From Aeoliella sp052161615 (lineage in GTDB: Bacteria > Planctomycetota > Planctomycetia > Pirellulales > Lacipirellulaceae), in the NCBI RefSeq assembly GCF_052161615.1, contig NZ_CP197417.1, positions 620,001 through 684,000 of the forward strand: DNA of 64,000 nucleotides, written 5' to 3'. The notes beneath the pieces are model-generated. The model made no database searches. It was given only the letters and a program-made list of their open reading frames with translations, and was not told the DNA's origin. Made by a program: the position numbers and the translations under genes. This document shows, one piece after another, positions 15,432 through 22,426 of this stretch (its first letter is position 1; each line of letters opens with the position of its first letter).

Positions 15432-15460
15432 ATTCTAACGAATGTCGAGCGCGCTTTCAA
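15432..15460 (-). promoter_or_regulatory. Sigma70-type promoter of the small RNA
   Basis: On the minus strand TTGAAA (15455-15460) and TAGAAT (15432-15437) match five of six consensus bases each and are exactly 17 nt apart. Transcription would start near 15,425. The upstream GAACTATTTTC sequence (15482-15492) is shared with the promoter region at 4136-4172. Confidence 0.65.
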
Positions 15461-15867
15461 GTAGCTGCGCGCGAAAAAGTGGAAAATAGTTCAGTGGGTG
15501 GAAGGTGCGCGATTTAGGCGATGTTGGAAGCCTGTGTCATCCTGATGGAGCCTCAGCGACGGAAGGATCTCGCTCGCCATTCGGAAGAAGTCTCACGCAG
15601 AGACGCGGAGGCGCGGAGAGAGGATGGGGAACACTAATCGGCGCTAAACTTCGCTAATGAGAAGCGGGATGAGGAGTTGGTGCAAAGGAAGTGTGACAGG
15701 AGGGAACGGAGGGGACGGAGGAATTTGATCAACGTCACGCTACTTCTCATTAGCGAATATTAGTGAAGATTAGTGTTGCCAAAAGTTATCCATTGGCGGT
15801 GAGAGTTTGGCTCGGTTACACTTCGGGGGGAAGGCGATTGGCAGTCACTCAACACGGAGGCCATGCG
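15461..15867. other. Spacer of 407 bp with dispersed repeats
   Basis: It holds the shared GAAAATAGTTC motif, half a B element (15534-15577), a widely dispersed CACGCAGAGACGCGGAGG-type segment, and two copies of the AACACTAATCGGCGCTAATC-type D repeat (about 15,630-15,662 and 15,738-15,772, the second inverted). No gene is seen until the small ORF at 15,868. Confidence 0.7.
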
Positions 15868-16128
15868 ATGGCTCAGGGGAATCTTGGTAACGATCGACCC
15901 AAGGCGTATTTGCCGCTGGGGCATATTGATGCGATTGAGAACAAAGAGCGGGAGGAGGGCGAGCCGGTGCGGTGGGCTCGCGTGCGGCTCCAGCATAGTG
16001 ATGGGAGCGAAGGGACGTTCCTGTTTACGTTCGAGGAGATGAAGAACGCGATGATCCGCGCGGAGCTGAATAAAGAAGACTTGCCGCCGAAGGGGTTCTT
16101 GCAGCGACTGCAGGACTTGATTGATTGA
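15868..16128 (+). CDS. Small hypothetical protein, 86 aa
   Basis: The ATG at 15868 has a strong GGAGG site 7 nt upstream, which fixes the start. The protein is charged and soluble, beginning MAQGNLGNDRPKAYLPLGHID, with a strand-rich middle (RWARVRLQHSDGSEGTFLF) and a helical C-terminus (FEEMKNAMIRAELNKEDLPP). No family is recognised. It stands alone between the phage module and the ExbB group with repeat-filled DNA on both sides. Good coding bias and the ribosome-binding site support a real gene. Confidence 0.65.
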   Translation: MAQGNLGNDRPKAYLPLGHIDAIENKEREEGEPVRWARVRLQHSDGSEGTFLFTFEEMKNAMIRAELNKEDLPPKGFLQRLQDLID

Positions 16129-16630
16129 TACGCCGGGGATGAACCACAGAGGGCACGGAGAACGCGGAGGAAGAGTTGGGAACACTAATTGGCGCTAATC
16201 TTCGCTAATGAAGGCTAGTGAAGATTGCCGTAAGTTCATGCTTGAATTCTCTTCCATTTCTTTTCGTGTCTTTTCTTGCCTCTTTGTGGCCAACCCGAAT
16301 TGCCACGAAAAGGCGCGAAGAAGCACGAAAAGGATTCGGGTATTGATTAGCGAAGATTAGCGCGGATTAGTGTTCCAAAAATCTTGGCGTCACCTATCTT
16401 TAGCGGAGCGGCGCGAGCCGCCCGGCGAGATGGTGACAATGTTCCTAATCGCGGGGCCTTCACCCCGTCGGCCGGAGGGCTCGCGCCCTGCCGCTACGAT
16501 TCTCAGCGTGTGACTTCTCTTCGAGTGGCGGAGGAGATTCTTCGGTCGCTGAGGCTCCCTCAGAATGACACAGGCGCCGGGAGTAACCGAGTTCTCCGAG
16601 TCTTCCATGCTCTCTCTGGTGCGCCGCTTA
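16129..16630. other. Repeat-filled spacer of 502 bp
   Basis: It contains an ACCACAGAGGGCACGGAG-type repeat, D repeats near 16,180-16,215 and 16,340-16,378, a CTTTTCGTGTCTTTTCTTG-type inverted segment, a CGCGAGCCGCCCGGCGAG palindromic stretch and half a B element (16531-16570). No gene is seen. This spacer is one of the two places where the Exb operon may have been broken. Confidence 0.7.
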
Positions 16631-17395
16631 CTAAGGCGACTTCCGATTCATCAGTGCGCGGCGGATGGGGACTAGGAGGCCTTTCGCAGTAGAGACGCAT
16701 TCGGCGATGAGGCCGTCGACTCGGTTGCGGAACATGGCGTAGGCGGCGAGCGCTGGGATGGCGATGATCAGGCCGCAGACCGTGGTGACCAGGGCTTGGT
16801 AGATGCCGCTGGCGAGTTCGGCGGCGCGGGCGGCGCCTTGGGTGTTGGCGACTTCGCGGAAGGCGAGCAGCATGCCGACCACGGTGCCGAGGAGGCCCAC
16901 CATGGGGGCGATGTTGCCGAGGAGGCTAAGGTACTCGATCTTGCGAAACAGTCGGCTCGCTTCTTCGGCCGTTTGTTCCTCTAGTCCCTTCTCGACGGCG
17001 GGCCAACCGGCTTCGGCTTCGACCAATGCCGCGCGCATCATCGAGGCGAAGGCGCAGGGCGTGGCATCGCATCGCTGAATCGCTTGGCCGACTTGTCCTT
17101 GCGCGAGGCTCTCGCGAAGTTGCTTGACGAGTTCGTCGGGCATCAGCACGCTGCGGCGAATGGTCATCACGTGTTCGATCACGAGCGCCATGCCACCCAG
17201 CGACAACGCGAAGAGGGTCACGACAATCGCGATGCCAATGGGTCCGCCGGAAAAGACGATCTCGGCGAGCGAGTCTTCGGCGGGTGGAGCTTCGCCGGCG
17301 GGTGCGACCTGGGGAGCTTGTTGGGCGAACGCTACTTGCGCGACAACGAGCACGAGCAACAGCGGAAGAGCGAACTTGATGAAGTGTCGAACCAA
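16631..17395 (-). CDS. MotA/TolQ/ExbB proton-channel family protein
   Basis: This 254-aa protein should form the proton channel of an energy-transducing Exb/Tol-type complex in the cytoplasmic membrane. It has a cleavable or anchor N-terminal segment (residues about 8-25), a first span at about 50-72 (GPIGIAIVVTLFALSLGGM), and the family-typical C-terminal pair of spans with LGNIAPMVGLLGTVVGML and TTVCGLIIAIPALAAYAMF. I use a TTG start at 17395 because AGGGA lies 8 nt upstream and a hydrophobic leader follows at once; the longer frame upstream is a shadow of the TPR gene. Its ExbD partners are probably the genes at 31,835-32,721. Confidence 0.85.
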   Translation of the reverse strand: MVRHFIKFALPLLLVLVVAQVAFAQQAPQVAPAGEAPPAEDSLAEIVFSGGPIGIAIVVTLFALSLGGMALVIEHVMTIRRSVLMPDELVKQLRESLAQGQVGQAIQRCDATPCAFASMMRAALVEAEAGWPAVEKGLEEQTAEEASRLFRKIEYLSLLGNIAPMVGLLGTVVGMLLAFREVANTQGAARAAELASGIYQALVTTVCGLIIAIPALAAYAMFRNRVDGLIAECVSTAKGLLVPIRRALMNRKSP

Positions 17396-17541
17396 CGAAA
17401 CGTCCCTGTTCGGATGGAGGGTCTTAACTAGTGACTTCAATAGCCGGATCGTCACACGATCCGTGACGAACCCCGGGCAGGCTTGCCCGGGGCTAAGGCG
17501 TCTAGGGTGACGCGGAGCACAAACTTCAGGTGCACTGCTAG

Positions 17542-18531
17542 CTACTCGGCCGATTGTAGCATACTGCGAGCCTCGGCGGCTGCCGCAGTTTTCGGGTAGT
17601 CGGCGACGATTTGGCGAGCTAGCTTCGTCGCTTCGTCCGCGTGTCCCGCATCGCCCAGCACGCGCGCGGCTTGCCAAAGGGCGTGGGCCGCAAGCTGTGG
17701 CTGACCCTCGGCAAGCTGGCTCGCGCGGAGGTAAGCGAGTGCCGCGGCGTCGGACTCGTGGAGCTGCCGACGGGTGTCGCCAATCACCAGCCAACCACCT
17801 GCCTGCACCGGCTCGGCGAACTTCTTGACGCGTGCTTCCCATCGCGCGACGTCGGTGGGCTTGGCGGTGATGATCTCCGTGCGCCACGACTGCATCTCGG
17901 CGAGCGGCGCGAACTGATCGTCCGCGAGTCGCATGAGTTGTTTGAGCACGTTGAGCGCGGCCGGTCGATCGCTGCCGGAGAGGGCGTAGCTCGCACCGAG
18001 CAGTTGTGTCGCCGGCTGGTTGCTCGCGAGCCACTCGGCGATGGTGGCGGGCGGCACCTTGTCGGTGGCGAACCACGCGAGCGGCGCGTGCTGGATGGCC
18101 CCCGTCGAGGGATCGCTCTTGGCGAGCTCGACGAGCAGCCGCCCCGCGGTCGCCACGTCGCCAGCTGCCGCGTAGCACTCCATTAAGCGCTGCATCGCGA
18201 GCCGCCGAACCCACGGCCGCTGATCGGCCCGCGCGGCGGCGGCGAGTAGCTCGGAAGCCTGGGCGTAGTTACCCGCTTCGAGCTCGGCGGTTCCTTGCTC
18301 GAACCCATCAGGCCAGCGAGTGTCGACCTTCACCACGCGCGCGGCGGGGAATTTTCGCTCGTTGCCACCGGGCCCGCGAATGAGAATCTCACGCCCGGTG
18401 TAATCGACGACATCGCCCGAGACTTCGATGGTGCCGGCAGAGTCTTTGGCGGAGGAGAGGGTGACGGTATCGGCGCGGAGGGATGTGGCGAAGAAAAAGA
18501 GAATCGTCAGTGATAGGAGGAATGGATGCAT
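17542..18531 (-). CDS. Secreted TPR-like protein
   Basis: This 329-aa protein has a signal peptide (MHPFLLSLTILFFFATSLRA), a short beta domain (residues about 22-75, with VVDYTGREILIRGPGGNE) and then helical TPR-like repeats to the end (GNYAQASELLAAAARADQ, AAGDVATAGRLLVELAKSDP, GDAGHADEATKLARQIVADY). It is encoded upstream of the ExbB-like gene on the same strand with 146 bp between them and probably belongs to the same envelope machine as a periplasmic scaffold. The family has no assigned activity known to me. Confidence 0.75.
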   Translation of the reverse strand: MHPFLLSLTILFFFATSLRADTVTLSSAKDSAGTIEVSGDVVDYTGREILIRGPGGNERKFPAARVVKVDTRWPDGFEQGTAELEAGNYAQASELLAAAARADQRPWVRRLAMQRLMECYAAAGDVATAGRLLVELAKSDPSTGAIQHAPLAWFATDKVPPATIAEWLASNQPATQLLGASYALSGSDRPAALNVLKQLMRLADDQFAPLAEMQSWRTEIITAKPTDVARWEARVKKFAEPVQAGGWLVIGDTRRQLHESDAAALAYLRASQLAEGQPQLAAHALWQAARVLGDAGHADEATKLARQIVADYPKTAAAAEARSMLQSAE

Positions 18532-18815
18532 TGAGAAGAAGTTTTTGGGAACGCTAATCTTCGCTAATCGGCGCTAATGGGAATTGATTAGTGAAGATTA
18601 GCGTGGATTAGTGTTCCAGGAAAATTGAAGCAGGAAAGCTTTGGGAGTGATGGTTGGAGTTGATCGAGGGGCGAGATTCTTCAGTCGCCAGGGCTCCCTC
18701 AGAATGACACAGCCGGACAGGGCTCCCTCGGAATGAGATAACAAGACAAGTCTTTCTCAGATTGGCATGCGCGGCCGATTCAATCCGCATTCCGAACCCT
18801 GCATTCCGAATTCGT
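18532..18815. repeat. D repeats and half B element
   Basis: This 284-bp gap holds two D repeats (CTAATCTTCGCTAATCGGCG type, about 18,548-18,618), half a B element (18670-18709) and a fragment CATTCCGAACCCTGCATTCC near the vWA stop. No gene is seen. Confidence 0.7.
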
Positions 18816-19769
18816 TTACTTCCCCAGTGTGTTGGTATTCACGTACCCGTACTGCCCGCCGGTGCTTTCGGCGAGGGACTTGAGGAAGTTGTATCGTTTG
18901 GGGTCGGGGCCGCGGCCGAATTCGATGGTGCAGATGGATGCGTTGTAGCGTTGGTTGAGTCGCGCGATCTCGGAGAGGTCGAGTTCCGACATGGGTCCGT
19001 CGGCGTCGGTGAGGAAGAACACCACGTCGGGACCAAGCTGGATAGCTGCCTTGAGCGCGGCGACGCGATCGGTGCCGCCGTGGGCGGTGACGCCGCCAAG
19101 GAGTCGATCGGCCATGCGCTTGTTCTGCTCGCTGGCGAACGCGATTCGCTGACGGCCGTCGATGGTGAAGGGCTGCGCGGCGGTGTTGAAGAAGATGATC
19201 TGGAACTGATGCACTTCGTCGAGCGAGGCGAGGCTCGTGGCGATCTGCGACTTCGCGGCGGCGAGCGGCGCACCGTCCATGCTCGCCGAGCGATCGACCA
19301 GGTACACGAACTTGTTGCCTTTGCCTTGAACGCCGAAGAACTCGACGTTCGCCTCTTCGCCCACGTCGCCAGGAGCGCCACCGACGTTACCGCCAGCGTT
19401 CGCCATTGCTGAGGCGCTGGCACCGGGGACCGACTCGGCGCCGATGGCTTGCTCGGCGGGGAGGGCGTCGGCGGAGTTGGAGTTCTCGGCGACGGTCGGC
19501 AGGGCGTCGCTGGGGTCGGCGGGCGTGGGGTTCGCGGTGTTGGTGTCGGCCGTTTTGTCGGAGGGATTGTCCTCTTCGCCCTCGAACTTCACGCCGTCGG
19601 ACGTCGCCCGCTTGAGCACGATGCCAACGTCCCGCGAAGTCTCTTCGGCCGATCCCTGCGGTGCGCTCCCCGCCCAGAATAGAATGAGCACCACGAGCGT
19701 GGCGTGGACCACGGTCGAGATGATCCACGACGGAATCTGGGCACGGCGCTCGGCGGCAGTGGGTTGCAT
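18816..19769 (-). CDS. Membrane-anchored von Willebrand factor A domain protein
   Basis: This 317-aa protein has a short cytoplasmic N-terminus, one membrane span at residues about 15-33 (WIISTVVHATLVVLILFWAG), a long Asn/Ala/Glu-rich linker (35-140) and a vWA domain from about 148. The MIDAS motif DRSAS is at 159-163 and a further metal-loop threonine lies in HGGTDR. Such single-span vWA proteins often act with TPR and ExbB/ExbD proteins. It is the first gene of the leftward group vWA-TPR-ExbB. The gap to the TPR gene is repeat-rich, so cotranscription is uncertain. Confidence 0.82.
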   Translation of the reverse strand: MQPTAAERRAQIPSWIISTVVHATLVVLILFWAGSAPQGSAEETSRDVGIVLKRATSDGVKFEGEEDNPSDKTADTNTANPTPADPSDALPTVAENSNSADALPAEQAIGAESVPGASASAMANAGGNVGGAPGDVGEEANVEFFGVQGKGNKFVYLVDRSASMDGAPLAAAKSQIATSLASLDEVHQFQIIFFNTAAQPFTIDGRQRIAFASEQNKRMADRLLGGVTAHGGTDRVAALKAAIQLGPDVVFFLTDADGPMSELDLSEIARLNQRYNASICTIEFGRGPDPKRYNFLKSLAESTGGQYGYVNTNTLGK

Positions 19770-20011
19770 GAAGGACCGACGCGTGGTGGACGGAAAAATC
19801 GACGAAAAGCCGCAGGGATTCTAGGGCTGGGCACCACGTGGGTCAACGCGGATGGCCTGCTGGCAATGCGGGGGGCGTGCCACGCAGCACTGCCAAATCG
19901 ACCCATTTTGCGCTATATTACGGAATATCCATCCTATCACGACGCGCCCTCCGGGCGCTGTTTTTCCAGTACGGGGCGCTTCCGGCTCGCCTTTTTTAGT
20001 TTTTTAGATCT

Positions 20012-20599
20012 ATGCCACTTACTGTCATTCATTACCCCCACCCGACCTTGCGGCACAAGTCGCAGCCGATCAAGCGTGTCGACCAGCAGCTTCGCGACTG
20101 GGTGGCCGAGATGTTCGACCTGATGTACGAGCACGAGGGTGTCGGTCTGGCGGCAAATCAAGTCGACTTGCCCTACCGGCTGTTCGTGGCGAACCCCACT
20201 GGCAACAGCCAGGAGAAGGACGCCGAGCAGGTGTTCATCAACCCGGTGATTTCGAAGGCGAAGGGGCAGGTACTGGGCAACGAGGGCTGCCTGAGCTTGC
20301 CGGGCGTCCACGCCGATGTGATGCGGGCCAAGTCGCTGCACATCGAGGCGTACGACTTGAGTGGCAACTTGATGAAGGCCGACCTCAGTGGATTCCCCGC
20401 CCGCGTGGTGCAACACGAAACCGACCATCTCGACGGCATCCTGTTCATCGACCGCCTGGCCGAAGGCAACCTGGCCGAGATCCGCGGCTTGGTGGACGAG
20501 TTCGAAATCGACTTCGAAAGCCGCCTAGCCACCGGCGAAGCCCCTACCGCCGAAGCCGTAGCCGCGCGGATTGCGGAGCTGGAGAAGCTGCGGGCGTAG
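20012..20599 (+). CDS. def: Peptide deformylase
   Basis: This 195-aa enzyme removes the formyl group from nascent N-terminal Met. All three family motifs are present: GVGLAANQ (residues about 43-50), EGCLSLPG (about 91-98, metal-binding Cys) and QHETDHLDG (about 132-140, metal-binding His residues and catalytic Glu). The C-terminal extension is long and acidic. The gene is followed by fmt, its pathway partner, as in many bacteria. The TAG stop is the GTAG head of a REP-like palindrome (GTAGTACAACGGAATTTATT). The start ATG lacks an obvious Shine-Dalgarno sequence and follows a T-rich stretch. Confidence 0.95.
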   Translation: MPLTVIHYPHPTLRHKSQPIKRVDQQLRDWVAEMFDLMYEHEGVGLAANQVDLPYRLFVANPTGNSQEKDAEQVFINPVISKAKGQVLGNEGCLSLPGVHADVMRAKSLHIEAYDLSGNLMKADLSGFPARVVQHETDHLDGILFIDRLAEGNLAEIRGLVDEFEIDFESRLATGEAPTAEAVAARIAELEKLRA

Positions 20600-20834
20600 T
20601 ACAACGGAATTTATTCCGTTACCCGAGTCTAGAAGAATTCGTCGCGGATGGACGCGGATCTGGGCGGGTAGTCGCGGATTTCTCTAATAGATCATCGAGA
20701 GTTTAAGTTAGCTTTCTAGCTTAACGAGAACTCGAAGAACGTTTTGCTGTAACGACTATTCATTTGCGATCATCCGCCCAGATCCGCGTAGATCCGCGAC
20801 TAATACTTAACTAACGGAATGAAGTCCGTTCTAC
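20598..20834. repeat. REP3 inverted pair flanking E repeats in the def-fmt gap
   Basis: GTAGTACAACGGAATTTATT (20598-20621, GTTAC end) and an opposed copy reading GTAGAACGGACTTCATTCC on the minus strand (20812-20834) flank about 190 bp with two copies of the CGCGGATCTGGGCGG-type E repeat. The left copy overlaps the def stop codon. A third copy lies at 39358-39381. Confidence 0.75.
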
Positions 20835-20838
20835 GTTT

Positions 20839-21825
20839 ATGAAACTCTTGATGCTTGGCACTGGTCCGTTTGCTGTACCCACGCTGCGGGCGCTCGTTGC
20901 TGCGGGGTACGAGGTGCCGGTGGTGGTCTCGCGGCCGTTTAAGGGGCGGCGCGGTACGCCGCGGCCGCCGATGCACGAGGCGGCGGAGGAACTCGGCCTG
21001 GAGCTCTGGACGCCCGAGAGCGTGAACTTGCCGGAGTCGGTCGAACGGCTCAAGTCGCTGGCCGTCGATCTCCTGGTGGTGTGCGACTATGGCGAGATCC
21101 TGAAGCCCGCGGCGCTCGCCACGACGCGGCTTGGCGGAGTGAACCTGCATGGGTCGCTGCTCCCCAAGTACCGCGGTGCCGCGCCGGTGCAGTGGGCCGT
21201 GCTGTCGGGGGACGCAGTGACGGGAAACACGGTGATCCAGATGACGGCGGGCCTCGACGCGGGTCCGTGCCTCGCCCAGCAGCGCGTGGAGATCGATCCC
21301 GATGAAACGGCGGGCGAGCTCGAAGAACGATTGGCGAAGCTCGGTGCCGAGGGGGTGCTGGAAGTAGTGGCCAAGCTCGACGCTGGGACCGCCGAGCCCG
21401 TGGAGCAGGAGCACACCGCTGCTAGCAAAGCGCCAAGACTGGCGAAGGAGCATGGTCTGATCGACTGGTCGCTCGGCGCTCAGGAGATCAAAAACCGGGT
21501 GCGAGCCTACTCGCCCTGGCCGCGGGCGTACTCGTTCTGGCAGATGGAAGGCCGCCAACCGCTGCGGGTGGCGATTGATAAGGTACAGGTTGTTGCGATA
21601 GGCGAGCCGGGAGCGTCAGCGACCGGAGGGGAATCACAAGCGCCTTCCGGGGTCGGGGACGACCCGGCTCACGCAGGAATGGTCATCGAATCAGGCGGCA
21701 AACTGCTCGTTCGTACCGGGGACGGACTGCTCGAAATCCTCCAGGTTCAACCCGCCGGCAAACGCTCGATGGCGGCTTCGGAGTTCCTCAGAGGCTACGC
21801 GGGGGGGCGGTTTGCGAGCGAATAG
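20839..21825 (+). CDS. fmt: Methionyl-tRNA formyltransferase
   Basis: This 328-aa enzyme transfers a formyl group from 10-formyl-THF to Met-tRNAfMet. The N-terminal Rossmann domain shows MLGTGPFAVPTLRAL, and the catalytic region contains GVNLHGSLLPKYRGAAPV (Asn, His) and the downstream DAGPCL motif (Asp). The C-terminal OB domain is interrupted at residues about 254-280 by GEPGASATGGESQAPSGVGD, encoded by a dispersed repeat, just before the conserved GMVI...GKLLVRTGDGLLEI strand set. The frame is kept, so the enzyme is probably active. It is 237 bp downstream of def. Confidence 0.94.
   Translation: MKLLMLGTGPFAVPTLRALVAAGYEVPVVVSRPFKGRRGTPRPPMHEAAEELGLELWTPESVNLPESVERLKSLAVDLLVVCDYGEILKPAALATTRLGGVNLHGSLLPKYRGAAPVQWAVLSGDAVTGNTVIQMTAGLDAGPCLAQQRVEIDPDETAGELEERLAKLGAEGVLEVVAKLDAGTAEPVEQEHTAASKAPRLAKEHGLIDWSLGAQEIKNRVRAYSPWPRAYSFWQMEGRQPLRVAIDKVQVVAIGEPGASATGGESQAPSGVGDDPAHAGMVIESGGKLLVRTGDGLLEILQVQPAGKRSMAASEFLRGYAGGRFASE
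21600..21678. repeat. In-frame dispersed repeat pair inside fmt
   Basis: GGCGAGCCGGGAGCGTCAGC at 21603 is nearly identical to the K-like repeat at 9990-10019, and the following CCGGGGTCGGGGACGACCCG matches, in opposite orientation, the repeats at 21834 and 62141. Together they look like a BIME inserted without breaking the frame of fmt. Confidence 0.75.
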
Positions 21826-21833
21826 AGCGGTCC

Positions 21834-21933
21834 GGCGAGCCGGGTCGTCCCCGACCCCGGACTGTCTGAAGTCAAGCAGAACGTCAACTCCGCTGCCGTC
21901 CGGGGGCGGGGACGCCCCGGCTCACTCGCGTCG
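21834..21933. repeat. Inverted pair of GAGCCGGGTCGTCCCCG repeats
   Basis: The left arm GCGAGCCGGGTCGTCCCCG (from 21833) and the right arm ending CGGGGACGCCCCGGCTCAC (to 21933) face each other in the gap after fmt. One more single copy lies at 62141-62168. Confidence 0.75.
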
Positions 21934-22035
21934 CAAGGAGAAGGGGAGCGGTGATTCCCCTCGCCCCCAACCGGTCCGATTGAGTACCATAGTGGTTCCC
22001 GGAATCGCAAAATCCCTCGAGCAGGAGGCTCGTCG

Positions 22036-22218
22036 ATGGATCGCTCGGACATGGTGCTGATGGTCGTGGCCGCCCTAGTGGCGGTGGTGTCGCTGGTGCA
22101 GTTGATGCGTCGGCGTCGCGACTGGCTGATGGCAGACATTAAACGTCAGTTCGACGAACACCGCGCTCGCGAAGAAGCCGCCGAGGCGGAGCGAAAGAAA
22201 CGCGAGCAGTTGGCGTAG
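22036..22218 (+). CDS. Small single-span membrane protein, 60 aa
   Basis: An AGGAGG site lies 7-12 nt upstream of the ATG. The protein has one membrane span (residues about 6-22, MVLMVVAALVAVVSLVQL), a basic RRRR stop-transfer signal and a charged, helical, probably coiled-coil cytoplasmic tail (DIKRQFDEHRAREEAAEAER). No family is recognised. It lies between fmt and miaB. The strong ribosome-binding site and membrane topology support a real gene. Confidence 0.68.
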   Translation: MDRSDMVLMVVAALVAVVSLVQLMRRRRDWLMADIKRQFDEHRAREEAAEAERKKREQLA

Positions 22219-22242
22219 ACGTTCTGCTTGCTTGAAGGTTTG

Positions 22243-22265
22243 TCCGACGACACGTAGGTCGTCGG
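22243..22265. repeat. J palindrome CCGACGAC...GTCGTCGG
   Basis: A 22-bp palindrome with ACGTAG at its centre. Related copies lie at 32756-32826 (inverted pair), 36711-36741 and 38850-38874. Confidence 0.75.
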
Positions 22266-22293
22266 CTGTTGGGGGAATGGTGTCGCTGGGTCT

Positions 22294-22387
22294 ACTCACT
22301 TACTCACTTACTCACTTACTCACTTACTCACTTACTCACTTACTCACTTACTCACTTACTCACTTACTCACTTACTCACTTACTCAC
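22294..22387 (+). repeat. Tandem octamer (ACTCACTT), 11.75 copies, upstream of miaB
   Basis: Eleven perfect ACTCACTT units plus ACTCAC run to 40 nt before the miaB start codon. They are followed by a K-like palindrome (GTCGCCTTACGGCGACCG, about 22,400-22,421). The unit is the same as in the phage-module spacers and again lies in the sense strand of the following gene. Because 8 is not a multiple of 3, all three frames through the array are stop-free. Confidence 0.95.
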
Positions 22388-22426
22388 CCAAACTACCAGT
22401 CGCCTTACGGCGACCGCTCGCCCCCG

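Noticed and set aside
16631..18214. Long leftward frame as one 527-aa protein
   Set aside because: Its N-terminal half is out-of-frame text of the TPR gene; only the part from the TTG at 17395 is ExbB-like.
22294..22387. CRISPR array
   Set aside because: The repeat unit is 8 bp with no spacers and no cas genes.
22232..22426. Upstream in-frame start for miaB
   Set aside because: It would add LTYSLTHL repeats from the octamer array; the ATG at 22427 gives the conserved MiaB N-terminus.
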